A DNA stretch of 64,000 nt, taken from the NCBI RefSeq assembly GCF_030504955.1, contig NZ_JAUKTR010000002.1, positions 62,001 to 126,000 of the forward strand, read 5' to 3'. The notes under the pieces are model-generated. The model did not search any database. It worked only from the letters and a program-made list of their open reading frames with translations, and was not told where the DNA came from. Both the position numbers and the translations under genes were made by a program. Each line of letters begins with the position of its first letter. Position 1 is the stretch's first letter. This DNA comes from Peiella sedimenti. GTDB taxonomy: Bacteria > Pseudomonadota > Alphaproteobacteria > Caulobacterales > Caulobacteraceae. Positions 38,039 to 46,195 of the stretch are shown in pieces.

Positions 38039-39700
38039 TCAGCGCCCGATCAGGTGCAGGTCGCGGCCCTTGGTCTCGGGCAACAGGAAGAAGCAGATCA
38101 CCGCCGCCACGGCCGTAAAGCCGATGGCGTACCAGAGGCCGAAATAGATATCGCCGGACCAGGCCACCAGGGCGAAGCTGGCGGCGGGCAACAGGCCGCC
38201 CACCCAGCCGGTGCCGATGTTATAGGGCAGGCTCATGGCCGTGTAGCGCACCCGCGTGGGGAACAGCTCGACCAGCGCCGCCGCCTGGGGCCCGTAAAGG
38301 GCGGTGGCCGCGATGATGAAGACCAGCAGGACGCCGAACACCAGGGGCAGGTTCATCTGGGCCGGGTCGGCCGTGGCTGGATAGCCGTGGGCCGCCAGGG
38401 CCTGGGTGATCTCGGCCTGCACGCCCGCGCGCGCTTGCGTCAGCTGTTCCGGAGACAGCCCCGCGCCCTCGATGGACGTCACCACCTCATCGCCCACGCG
38501 TACCTCGGCCACCGCGCCCGACGGCGCGGCCTCGTTGCGGTACGAGACCCCGGCGTTGGCCAGCACGCTCTTGGCGATGTCGCAGGAGGTGGAGAAGGCC
38601 GCCTTGCCCACCGGATCGAACTGCAGCGAGCAGGTGGCCGGATCGGCCCTGACCACGACCGGCGCCTCGGCCTGGGCGCGGGCCAGGGCGGGGTTGGCCG
38701 CCTGGGTCAGAACGTGGAAGCCGGGGAAAAAGGTGACCAGCGCCAGGACCATGCCGAAAAGCATGACCGGCTTGCGCCCCACCCGGTCCGACAGCCAGCC
38801 GAAGAAGACGTAGAGGAACGCCGAAACGATCGTCACCGCCAGGATCAGGGCGTCGACGATGGCGGTGTCCACCTTCAGCACCCGCTCCATGAAGAAGCGG
38901 CTGTAGAAGTACCCGCAGTACCAGACCGCCCCCTGGGCGATCATGATGCCGAACAGGGCCAGCAGCACCAGCTTGAGGTTCTTCCACTGGAAGAAGGCCT
39001 CGCGGTAGGGGGCGCGGCGCTCTCCACTTTCGGCCTCCATGGCCTTGAAGGCGGGGCTTTCGCCCAGCTTTAGGCGGATCCACAGCGAGATCACCAGCAG
39101 GAAGGCCGAGATCAGGAAGGGAATGCGCCAGCCCCAGGCGTTGAAGGCTTCAGTTCCCATCAGGGCGCGCGTTCCCAGGATGACGACGAGCGCCCCGATC
39201 AGGCCCAGCGCCGCCGAAGTCTGGATCCAGCCGGTGAGGCCGGCTCGCCGATGGTTCGGCGCATGCTCGGCCACATAGATGGCGGCCCCGCCGTACTCGC
39301 CGCCCAGGGCGAAGCCCTGGAGCACGCGCATGGCGATGAGCAGCACAGGAGCCACGGCGCCCGCCTGGGCGTAGGTGGGCAGAAGGCCGATGGCCACCGT
39401 GGCCACCCCCATCATGATGATGGTGGTCAGGAAGGTGATCTTGCGCCCGTAGCGGTCGCCGAACCAGCCGAACACGAGGGCGCCCAGCGGCCGGACCACG
39501 AAGCCCACCCCGAAGGTGATCAGGGCCAGGATGTAGGAGGTGGCCGCCCCCACCTCAGCGTAGAAGTGGGTGGCGATCACCCCGGCCAGCGAGCCGAAGA
39601 TGAAGAAGTCGTACCACTCGAATGTGGTCCCCGCGGCCGAGGCCGCCACCACGGTTCTCAGGCTGGGCTCAGGACGCGCCGCCCCCGCTTGCTCCGCCAT
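38039..39700 (-). CDS. MHS-family MFS transporter with a large extramembrane insert
   Basis: Proton symporter of the metabolite:H+ symport group (553 residues, 12 helices). Signatures are FEWYDFFIFGSLAGVI, GWFGDRYGRKITF and RVLQGFALGGEYGGA, followed by a second-half GWLSDRVGRKPVM. Between helices 9 and 10 there is a polar insert of about 115 residues (about 335-450) with two cysteines (ATCSLQF and STSCDIAK), absent from classical members such as ProP. It probably faces the periplasm. The substrate, likely a carboxylate or osmolyte, is unknown. It is divergent from the small gene at 39895. Confidence 0.92.
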   Translation of the reverse strand: MAEQAGAARPEPSLRTVVAASAAGTTFEWYDFFIFGSLAGVIATHFYAEVGAATSYILALITFGVGFVVRPLGALVFGWFGDRYGRKITFLTTIIMMGVATVAIGLLPTYAQAGAVAPVLLIAMRVLQGFALGGEYGGAAIYVAEHAPNHRRAGLTGWIQTSAALGLIGALVVILGTRALMGTEAFNAWGWRIPFLISAFLLVISLWIRLKLGESPAFKAMEAESGERRAPYREAFFQWKNLKLVLLALFGIMIAQGAVWYCGYFYSRFFMERVLKVDTAIVDALILAVTIVSAFLYVFFGWLSDRVGRKPVMLFGMVLALVTFFPGFHVLTQAANPALARAQAEAPVVVRADPATCSLQFDPVGKAAFSTSCDIAKSVLANAGVSYRNEAAPSGAVAEVRVGDEVVTSIEGAGLSPEQLTQARAGVQAEITQALAAHGYPATADPAQMNLPLVFGVLLVFIIAATALYGPQAAALVELFPTRVRYTAMSLPYNIGTGWVGGLLPAASFALVAWSGDIYFGLWYAIGFTAVAAVICFFLLPETKGRDLHLIGR

Positions 39701-39894
39701 CGTCTCCCCCTCGGCGAATATCGTGACCCGAGCTTAGAGCCTTGCCCGCGCGGCATGGCAAGACGCCCTCGGCCCGCGATTCGCGGCGCATCGCAAGACG
39801 CCGTTCCGCAAGCCTGACCGATTCTGACGCACCCCCCGCCGAAAAGGGAGGGCGGAGGGGCGCAAGACCCCGTGGTTGGTTGGGAAGTCGAGAC

Positions 39895-40089
39895 ATGACG
39901 ACGGAGTTGATGGACGAGGCCCGCACGGCCCAGGAAGCCGCCTATGAGGTGCTGGCCTCCAGTCTGGGGCGCACCCTGGGTCTGGTGGAACGGGCCGACC
40001 GCGGCCAGTACGCCGAGGCCATTCTGGAAAGCTGCGTGCGCATGCACGCCCTGGCCCAGGCCTGCGTGCATCTGAGGGCGCCGGGATGA
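39895..40089 (+). CDS. Small helical hypothetical protein
   Basis: A 64-residue, Ala/Glu-rich protein (MTTELMDEARTAQEAAYEVL) that should fold as two or three helices. The ATG is preceded by GGGAAG, a moderate ribosome site. An open frame extends upstream but is not protein-like. It ends five bases before the convergent YaiI gene. No family recognised. Confidence 0.55.
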   Translation: MTTELMDEARTAQEAAYEVLASSLGRTLGLVERADRGQYAEAILESCVRMHALAQACVHLRAPG

Positions 40090-40093
40090 GGCC

Positions 40094-40558
40094 TCATGCG
40101 CCCGGCGCCTGCCGCCGTGCGACAACGACCGCGCGGTCCAGGGCCTGGAGAAAAGCCGAGCGGTCACGCGCCGAGAAGGGCGGAGGGCCCGAGGTGGCCA
40201 CGCCCATGGAGCGCAGATGCTCGCCCACCATGCGTCCGGCCAGGGCCGAGCCGATGGAGTCCGCCGTGAAGGCCTGGCCGTTCGGCCGGATGGCCTGGGC
40301 CCCCGCCTTGAGCACGCGGTCGGCCAGGGGAATGTCCGAGGTGACGACGATGTCGCCGGGACCGGCCCGCTCGGCGATCCAGTCGTCGGCTGCGTCGGGA
40401 CCGGCCTCGACCACCACCTGCTCGATGAAGGGCGCCCGGCGCGTATTGATCCAGCCGTTCGAGACCACGAAGACCCGAAGGCCGCAGCGTTCGGCCACGC
40501 GATAGCACTCGTCCTTCACGGGGCAGGCGTCGGCGTCGATGAAGAGGGTCAGGGGCAT
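40094..40558 (-). CDS. YaiI/YqxD family protein (UPF0178)
   Basis: A 154-residue cytosolic protein of the DUF188 family, which has a PIN-like fold. Characteristic segments are LFIDADACPVKDECYRVA, VVVEAGPDAADDWIAERAGPGD and IVVTSDIPLADRVL. No confirmed activity. It is convergent with the small gene at 39895 and divergent from the AraC-type regulator gene. Confidence 0.92.
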   Translation of the reverse strand: MPLTLFIDADACPVKDECYRVAERCGLRVFVVSNGWINTRRAPFIEQVVVEAGPDAADDWIAERAGPGDIVVTSDIPLADRVLKAGAQAIRPNGQAFTADSIGSALAGRMVGEHLRSMGVATSGPPPFSARDRSAFLQALDRAVVVARRQAPGA

Positions 40559-40696
40559 GGGCCGAGCCTAGCTGAAAACGACCGTCCGATCCGTCCGCAT
40601 CGGAAGATGTTCCGGGCAAGAGTATGCGCGCCGGGGCGGGGGCGTGGATAAGCGGGCGATCTTGCCTTGTGGGCCCAGCCGCTGTCAGATCGGTCC

Positions 40697-41782
40697 ATGC
40701 CTGATGTCGTGGAAATGGTGCTGAGGGGCGGGGCGGCGACGACCTTCCTGCTGCTGAGCGCGATCCTGCTGCGCGACGGGGGCAACCGCACCCTGGCCTG
40801 GCTGGGGACGCTGTTCGCGCTGAGCACCACGGTCTGGGCGCTGAACATTCCGCCCATCAACGGCTGGATGCTGACCTGGGCCTTTCCGGTGGTGATGCTG
40901 TCGCACGGCAAGGCGGCGGCCTTCTGGCTGTTCACGCGCGCCCTGTTCGAGGACGGCTTCCGCATGCGGGCGCTGGACTGGGCCGTCTGGGGCGGGCTGG
41001 CGGCGCTGGGCGGCGTGTGGATGGTGCGCGGCCAGATGGGGCTGCCCACGGAAATGGTGCAGATGCCGCATCAGACGGCGCAGATCGTGCTGGCCGGCTC
41101 GGCCGCCTGGATCGCCTGGAAGGGCCGCCGGGGCGATCTGGTCGAGCCGCGCCGCCGCGCCCGCATCGCCTTCGTGCTGCTGAGCAGCTTGATGATGATC
41201 GGCATCACGGCCTCGTACCTGGCGCCGGGACGGCCCGGCCCGCTGGTCATCGATCTGAACGTGATCCGCATGTTCGTGATGGCGGTGGGCATGGCGCTGC
41301 TGGTGGCGGGCCTGCGCTCGAAAGAGATGTTCGGGGCGCAGGCGCCGATCTCCGGCGATGGCAGGCCGAGCGCCGAGCTGGCCGTGGCCGACCCGGCCGA
41401 GGCGCGCCTGCTGGGCCGTCTCAGCGCCCTGATGCAGGACGAGCGCGTCTATCGCCGCGAGGGGCTGACCATCGGCGCCCTGGCGGCGCGGCTGGGGGCC
41501 CCCGAATACGCCCTGCGCCGCCTGATCCGCCGGTTGGGATACAGGAACTTCAACGCCTATCTGAACGGCTGGCGCCTGGCCGAGGCGCGGGCCGCCCTGC
41601 TGGATCCGGGCCAGCGCGAGGTGCCCATCTCGACCATAGCGCTGGACGCCGGCTTCGGCTCGCTGGGCCCGTTCAACCGCGCCTTCAAGGCCAGCGAGGG
41701 CGTGACGCCCAGCGCGTTCCGCGAGCGGGCGGGCCTGGGCCCCGCGGCCCCGGCCGGGCCCCCGCTGGCCAAATCCGCCTAG
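40697..41782 (+). CDS. Membrane-anchored AraC-family regulator
   Basis: A 361-residue protein with about six to seven hydrophobic helices in the first 220 residues and a C-terminal AraC DNA-binding domain (about 255-345: LTIGALAARLGAPEYALRRL, YRNFNAYLNGWRLAEARAAL, IALDAGFGSLGPFNRAFKAS). This joins signal sensing at the membrane directly to DNA binding, as in other transmembrane AraC regulators. The start MPDVVEMVLRGG is preferred over an upstream start 30 bases earlier. The secreted kelch gene follows on the same strand after 77 bases and is a plausible target. Confidence 0.92.
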   Translation: MPDVVEMVLRGGAATTFLLLSAILLRDGGNRTLAWLGTLFALSTTVWALNIPPINGWMLTWAFPVVMLSHGKAAAFWLFTRALFEDGFRMRALDWAVWGGLAALGGVWMVRGQMGLPTEMVQMPHQTAQIVLAGSAAWIAWKGRRGDLVEPRRRARIAFVLLSSLMMIGITASYLAPGRPGPLVIDLNVIRMFVMAVGMALLVAGLRSKEMFGAQAPISGDGRPSAELAVADPAEARLLGRLSALMQDERVYRREGLTIGALAARLGAPEYALRRLIRRLGYRNFNAYLNGWRLAEARAALLDPGQREVPISTIALDAGFGSLGPFNRAFKASEGVTPSAFRERAGLGPAAPAGPPLAKSA

Positions 41783-41859
41783 CCGATTTCTGAAAGCGGC
41801 GGGCGCGGCGCCCCGGCTTGCCCCCCGATGGCCGCAGCAATCCACACGGGGAGATCATC

Positions 41860-42954
41860 ATGAGGCGTCACACGACCATGGCGGCGGCGGCCGCCCTGCT
41901 CCTGGCCACGAGCGCGGGGGCCCAGTCCCAACAGCAGCCGTCCCTGCCCGGCGCCACGGTGGTGCAGGACGGCGACCTGACCGAAACCTGGAACGGCCGC
42001 GTCAGCGCGGGGCCGCCCCTGGGCTCCCGGCTCGAGGTCGGGGGCTGGAGCATGGGCGCCGCCATGCCCCTGCCCCGCTCGGAACACGCCGTGGAGGAGT
42101 TCAACGGCCAGGCCTGGGTCCTGGGCGGCTATCCGCCCGGCCGCCTGCCCTCCAGCCTGGTGCAGGTCTATGATCCGGCGACGAGCCGCTGGAGCCTCGG
42201 CCCCACCCTGCCCGAGCCCATCCACCACATGATGGTCGCGGCCGTGGACGGCAGGCTCTACGTCATCGGCGGCGAGGTGGACGGGGCCAGCACCGGACGG
42301 CCCGAACGCTTCGTCAACACGGTCTGGATGCACGACCCGGCCGTGGGCGGCTGGACCCCGCGCACCCCCATGCCCACGGCGCGCAGCGGCGGCGGCGCGG
42401 CCGTCATCGACGGCAAAATCTATGTGGCCGGCGGGCGGCCCCCCGGCGGCTCGGCCTTCGAGGTCTACGACCCCGCCACCGACACCTGGGAGCAGCTGCC
42501 CGACATGCCGACCCAGCGCAATCACCTGGCCATGGTCGCCCTCAACGGCCGCGTCATCGTGGCCGGCGGACGCTTCGAGCCGGGCGCCGGGGCCGAACGC
42601 ACCGCCGTGGTCGAAATCTATGATCCGGCGACGCGGACCTGGACGCGCGGCGCCGACATGCCCGCGCCCCGGGGCGGCGTCACCGGCGCGGCGGTGAACG
42701 GCTGCCTGTTCGTCTTCGGCGGCGAGGGCGAGCGCACCGACGTGATGGGCCTGACGGCGAACACCTATGGCTACGACCCGCGCGCCGACCGCTGGACCGA
42801 GCTGGCCCCCCTGCCCATCGCTGTCCACGGCCTGAAGGGCAGCGCCGTGATCGGCGGGCGCATCCTGCTGCCGGGCGGCGCGGTCACCATCGGCGGCAAC
42901 ACGGGCACCAACGCCATGCAGGTGTACCGGCCGACCATGCGCTGCGACGGGTAG
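41860..42954 (+). CDS. Secreted kelch-repeat protein
   Basis: A 364-residue protein with a signal peptide (about 1-22, ending SAGAQ) and about six kelch repeats forming a beta-propeller, for example WVLGGYPPG, YVIGGEVDG, YVAGGRPPGG, IVAGGRFEPG and FVFGGEGERT. YDPAT followed by an aromatic occurs in several blades. GGGGAG upstream fixes the ATG at 41860. Related periplasmic propellers include sialic-acid mutarotases, but that assignment is not justified here. Located after the membrane AraC regulator. Confidence 0.9.
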   Translation: MRRHTTMAAAAALLLATSAGAQSQQQPSLPGATVVQDGDLTETWNGRVSAGPPLGSRLEVGGWSMGAAMPLPRSEHAVEEFNGQAWVLGGYPPGRLPSSLVQVYDPATSRWSLGPTLPEPIHHMMVAAVDGRLYVIGGEVDGASTGRPERFVNTVWMHDPAVGGWTPRTPMPTARSGGGAAVIDGKIYVAGGRPPGGSAFEVYDPATDTWEQLPDMPTQRNHLAMVALNGRVIVAGGRFEPGAGAERTAVVEIYDPATRTWTRGADMPAPRGGVTGAAVNGCLFVFGGEGERTDVMGLTANTYGYDPRADRWTELAPLPIAVHGLKGSAVIGGRILLPGGAVTIGGNTGTNAMQVYRPTMRCDG

Positions 42955-42973
42955 GCGAACAGGGGCCGGCGGC

Positions 42974-43489
42974 CTAGTCGGGATCGGACGGGCCGGACGG
43001 AAAAACACCGTCCAAGTCGTCCGAGTCGTCCGGGTCGTCCGGGTCGCGCATCCTGTGGCGCAGGGACTCCTCCTGGGCGATCCAGCGGTCCAGCTCGGCC
43101 TGTTCTTCATTCAGCCTGCGGGCGACGCGGCTCCAGCGCAGGGCCCCGGCCGCATCGCCGCGCAGCACGGCGCGCATCATGCGCCGGTCGGCGACAAAGG
43201 CCAGCTGGGCCGGGCCGACCCGGTCGAGGTCGCCCTCGATCTGGGCCTCGAGCCGCACGCCCTCGTCATCCGGGTCGAGGCGACCCGGCGCGACCCAGGG
43301 CTGGTCGGCCCGGCGCCAGCCCTCACGCGCGGCGCGGTCGCGAAGGGCGGACAGGCCCACGCCGTGAAGGCGGCAGCACTCGGGCGCCGAGACGCCGGCC
43401 AGGTAGTCGTCGCGCACCCGCTCCCACACCTCGGGCGGGGCCCTGCGGCAGGCAGGCGTGGGTGACGGGGGTGGATCGGGGTCGGGCAT
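42974..43489 (-). CDS. HTH protein with acidic tail (small-terminase-like domain)
   Basis: A 171-residue protein. The segment PPEVWERVRDDYLAGVSAPE leading into LHGVGLSALRDRAAREGW resembles the helix-turn-helix of phage small-terminase and similar DNA-binding proteins. A helical middle region follows, and the C-terminus is a low-complexity acidic run (DPDDPDDSDD). AGGAG ten bases upstream supports ATG 43489. No other phage genes are near, so it is likely a domesticated or chromosome-borne member. Function unknown. Confidence 0.65.
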   Translation of the reverse strand: MPDPDPPPSPTPACRRAPPEVWERVRDDYLAGVSAPECCRLHGVGLSALRDRAAREGWRRADQPWVAPGRLDPDDEGVRLEAQIEGDLDRVGPAQLAFVADRRMMRAVLRGDAAGALRWSRVARRLNEEQAELDRWIAQEESLRHRMRDPDDPDDSDDLDGVFPSGPSDPD

Positions 43490-43577
43490 GGTCTGGCGCT
43501 CCTGCGCAAATGGACAGGCGGCCAAGGGTAAGGGCGGGGCGCAGGGGCGTGGGTAAGTGGGGGGAGCGGTGTGCCTG

Positions 43578-43602
43578 CCCTTCTCGCACAGGGGGAGAAG
43601 GG
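43578..43602. repeat. Palindromic hairpin upstream of the first DUF1493 gene
   Basis: CCCTTCTC and GAGAAGGG form an 8-bp stem around a nine-base loop. Similar short palindromes recur in the intergenic parts of this region, so it is probably a REP-like element and not a terminator. Confidence 0.6.
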
Positions 43603-43613
43603 ATTATGCCTTG

Positions 43614-44095
43614 CCTCACGCGGGCATCATGGCCGGTCGGAAAGAAGAGGGCCGCATGGGCGGACTGGCTGACAGGGAGGTGCGCGCCGAGGTGCTGGCC
43701 TATGTCAGGGCGTTCGCGCGCCGTCCGCTGGATATCCCCGAAGATGAGGACCTGTTCCGGCGCCTGAGCATCGACGGCGACGACGCCGACGAGTTCCTGG
43801 AGCCCTTCGCCGAGCGCTTCGGCGTCGATATGTCGGCCTACCGCTGGTGCTTCCATCACGGGGAAGAGGGCGTGAACCCGGGCGCGGTGTTCTTCAAGCC
43901 GCCCGATCAGCGGGTGGAGCGCATCCCGATCACGCTCGACATCCTGGTGGAGGCGGCGCGCAGCGGCCGCTGGCCTGTGGCGTATCCCGGGCGCCGGCTG
44001 CCGAAGGTGCGATGGGACAGCTGGATCAGCATACTGATCATCCTGGCGCCGGGTCTGGCGCTTCTGCTGTGGATGGCGCTGGCCTACGTCTGAGG
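43614..44095. repeat. Direct repeat copy 1 (DUF1493 duplication)
   Basis: This 482-base block recurs at 44320-44801 with only three base differences seen, and it includes the whole DUF1493 gene with its upstream 15 bases. Period 706 bases. Confidence 0.95.
43629..44093 (+). CDS. DUF1493 family membrane protein, copy A
   Basis: A 154-residue protein. Residues about 15-75 (VLAYVRAFARRPLDIPEDED, LSIDGDDADEFLEPFAERFG) match DUF1493, which has an acyl-carrier-protein-like fold. The serine that would carry phosphopantetheine is replaced (DGD instead of DSL), so it cannot be a normal carrier. The C-terminus is a single membrane helix (ISILIILAPGLALLLWMALA). The start may also be the ATG 27 bases later (MGGLADRE). 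An almost identical second copy follows. Role unknown. Confidence 0.85.
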   Translation: MAGRKEEGRMGGLADREVRAEVLAYVRAFARRPLDIPEDEDLFRRLSIDGDDADEFLEPFAERFGVDMSAYRWCFHHGEEGVNPGAVFFKPPDQRVERIPITLDILVEAARSGRWPVAYPGRRLPKVRWDSWISILIILAPGLALLLWMALAYV

Positions 44096-44135
44096 CGCGC
44101 CTCCTGTATCAAGGGGAAAGGAAATAGCGCTTGTC

Positions 44136-44265
44136 TCCTCCCTGCCGCGAAGCGGCGGGGAGGTGGCTGCGAGCGCCGCGAGCAGACGGAGGGGACTCTT
44201 CATTCCGTTTCTTTCCCCTCCACCGCTTCGCGGTCCCCCTCCCCGCCGCTTCGCGGCAGGGAGGA
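44136..44265. repeat. Interspersed element with 28-bp inverted ends
   Basis: The ends 44136-44163 and 44238-44265 are perfect reverse complements, and each is itself a near-palindrome (CTGCCGCGAAGCGGCGGGG). The overall 130-base unit lies between the two DUF1493 copies and has no coding capacity. It looks like a REP doublet or a small non-autonomous element of the kind common in Caulobacterales. The rest of the 44096-44319 gap holds nothing else I can support. Confidence 0.8.
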
Positions 44266-44319
44266 CACGGGACATCATCTCTCAGCCGCAGGACAGCCGC
44301 TTGGCCGCGAGAGAGCCAA

Positions 44320-44801
44320 CCTCACGCGGGCATCATGGCCGGTCGGAAAGAAGAGGGCCGCATGGGCGGACTGGCTGACAGGGAGCTGTGCGCCGAGGTG
44401 CTGGTCTATGTCAGGGCGTTCGCGCGCCGTCCGCTGGATATCCCCGAAGATGAGGACCTGTTCCGGCGCCTGAGCATCGACGGCGACGACGCCGACGAGT
44501 TCCTGGAGCCCTTCGCCGAGCGCTTCGGCGTCGATATGTCGGCCTACCGCTGGTGCTTCCATCACGGGGAAGAGGGCGTGAACCCGGGCGCGGTGTTCTT
44601 CAAGCCGCCCGATCAGCGGGTGGAGCGCATCCCGATCACGCTCGACATCCTGGTGGAGGCGGCGCGCAGCGGCCGCTGGCCTGTGGCGTATCCCGGGCGC
44701 CGGCTGCCGAAGGTGCGATGGGACAGCTGGATCAGCATACTGATCATCCTGGCGCCGGGTCTGGCGCTTCTGCTGTGGATGGCGCTGGCCTACGTCTGAG
44801 G
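44320..44801. repeat. Direct repeat copy 2 (DUF1493 duplication)
   Basis: Second copy of the 482-base block at 43614-44095. The three differences found cluster in 20 bases, at 44389-44408, near the start of the gene. Confidence 0.95.
44335..44799 (+). CDS. DUF1493 family membrane protein, copy B
   Basis: Same length and features as copy A. The only protein differences are in one short segment: REVRAEVLAYV in copy A reads RELCAEVLVYV here (V to L, R to C, A to V). All three base changes alter the protein, and no silent change was seen, so the duplication is recent. It has the same upstream 15 bases, so translation should begin the same way. Its stop is followed by repeat-rich DNA and then the imported cyclase gene. 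Confidence 0.85.
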   Translation: MAGRKEEGRMGGLADRELCAEVLVYVRAFARRPLDIPEDEDLFRRLSIDGDDADEFLEPFAERFGVDMSAYRWCFHHGEEGVNPGAVFFKPPDQRVERIPITLDILVEAARSGRWPVAYPGRRLPKVRWDSWISILIILAPGLALLLWMALAYV

Positions 44802-44873
44802 TTCCACGCCCTCCCCCGCCCCTCCATCCATCAGGGGGAGGGGAGATGATCATTATCTCACAGCCGCATGTCA

Positions 44874-44971
44874 GCCGGGCGGGCCGGCCGCGCGTCAAGG
44901 ACGCGCCCGCAAGGCGCGCCGCTGGCGCGGTGGCCCGAAGGGCCATCCTTGACCCGGCCCGCCCGCCCGGC
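44874..44971. repeat. 98-base imperfect inverted repeat
   Basis: Arms begin GCCGGGCGGGCCGG on the left and end CGGCCCGCCCGCCCGGC on the right, with an inner pair GTCAAGGA/TCCTTGAC. It could fold into a long cruciform or RNA hairpin. Between copy B and the cyclase gene (44802-45064) it is the main feature; a short CCCTCCCCC/GGGGGAGGGG hairpin lies at 44810-44844. No gene is seen there. Confidence 0.75.
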
Positions 44972-45064
44972 ACAGTCCCTTGCATGAGATGAAGGGGCGG
45001 AAGGGGGTGTGTGTCCCCACTTTCTTGTCCGCCCTGGCCTCACTTCTTCGTCCCACCTCTCCTT

Positions 45065-46195
45065 TCAATTCGATTTGAGCCTGACCTCAAAAACCCTGAT
45101 TTCCTCGCCCTCCACACGGTCGCCCACACGTTTAGAGAGTGATTTATATCGTTCAGTGAAAAAGAATTTCTCACTTTCTAGGCCAGCAATGGTCGCAACT
45201 TCCTCTGAGCACAGTACGGATCCAGGGTCTGCGATAGCCTCGAGCCGCGCGCCCAAATTGGCCGCGTCACCATCGAAATCGTCACCGCCGATAATGTCGT
45301 TCTTAGAGATGCGCACGTTTCCCCATGAAACCCCAATCCGGGAGTCGTGTCCCACAAGAGAAAAATGCTGGCTAAATTTGCAGGCACAGCAAAGTGCATC
45401 ATCAACAGAATCAAATGCTGCGACGATCGCATCTCCCCACGTGTTTAAGTACATCGCATTTTCTGCTCTCAGTATGACGGCACCCAAGCTTCGGATCATG
45501 TCGAGCGCACGCTCTCGCTCTGAAGCATTCATGGACGAAAAACCGACAACGTCGATAAAAATCAAAGACAATGGCAGGATACGACTATTGGGATACTCCC
45601 CCGCAGCCTTGAGTTTTTCCCGTATTATTGGGTAGAAATCGTCCATCATGTCGGACACCCGTTTTTCCAGGCGCTCGCGTTCATGTTTTTCGGCCAAATA
45701 GCGTTGCTGCTCGATGCGAAGCTTTACGGTAAGATCACGGATTTCCGACTTCAGCTGCTCCACGTCATAGGCCTTTGGGGCATCCACCGTAAGGCGGACT
45801 GCATCCTCCTCCATGGACGGTACCCATCTACGCAAAGAGATTTCGCAGTCCGGGAATGCCCGCGATACCTCCTTGATCAATGCCGGAATCGTGGCGATTT
45901 CGTCGCCCAAAAACCTATCTTTAATGCTGACACTTAGAAGTATCCGATTCTTATCTGGAAATTCTATCGTTTGATCTAGTTCGTCCGTCACAATATCAGC
46001 GCACAATCCTGTGCATTCATCGCAAATAAACACGGATGGGCCAGCTATGAGCTTGAGCACCTCGTTTTGTGATTTGCCGCAAAAACTGCAGTACAATAGT
46101 CCGCCGGGCGGCGTCGTGGGACTTTTCTTTTTTGTGACAGGCCGCCTTTTGCGGCTGGCCGCGGCGTCTTTTTGTTCATCTGTCGTGCGGGTCAT
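45065..46195 (-). CDS. ClpX-type C4 zinc finger fused to a class III nucleotide cyclase domain
   Basis: A 376-residue protein of unusual build. Residues 33-67 match the zinc-binding domain of ClpX closely ([20 protein letters not shown]), with C36, C39, C58 and C61 in the exact ClpX spacing, but no AAA+ domain follows. Residues about 82-140 form a small alpha/beta segment, then a coiled coil (about 143-190). The cyclase domain (about 205-375) keeps the metal aspartates D215 (FIDVVGFS) and D255 (NTWGDAI) and the catalytic N313 and R317 (ANLGARLEA). The lysine that reads the base is replaced by N251, so the nucleotide made is unclear. The gene is visibly AT-richer than its neighbours, suggesting transfer. 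It lies downstream of clpB, same strand, and no effector gene is next to it. Confidence 0.9.
   Translation of the reverse strand: MTRTTDEQKDAAASRKRRPVTKKKSPTTPPGGLLYCSFCGKSQNEVLKLIAGPSVFICDECTGLCADIVTDELDQTIEFPDKNRILLSVSIKDRFLGDEIATIPALIKEVSRAFPDCEISLRRWVPSMEEDAVRLTVDAPKAYDVEQLKSEIRDLTVKLRIEQQRYLAEKHERERLEKRVSDMMDDFYPIIREKLKAAGEYPNSRILPLSLIFIDVVGFSSMNASERERALDMIRSLGAVILRAENAMYLNTWGDAIVAAFDSVDDALCCACKFSQHFSLVGHDSRIGVSWGNVRISKNDIIGGDDFDGDAANLGARLEAIADPGSVLCSEEVATIAGLESEKFFFTERYKSLSKRVGDRVEGEEIRVFEVRLKSN

Noticed and set aside
43629..44799. DUF1493 copies as functional acyl carrier proteins
   Set aside because: The phosphopantetheine serine is missing in both (DGD in place of DSL).
45065..46195. 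Assignment of the cyclase gene to a known Pycsar or CBASS system
   Set aside because: No effector gene (membrane, TIR or nuclease) is adjacent on either side, and the ClpX-type domain is not part of those systems as I know them. The cyclase product is also undetermined.
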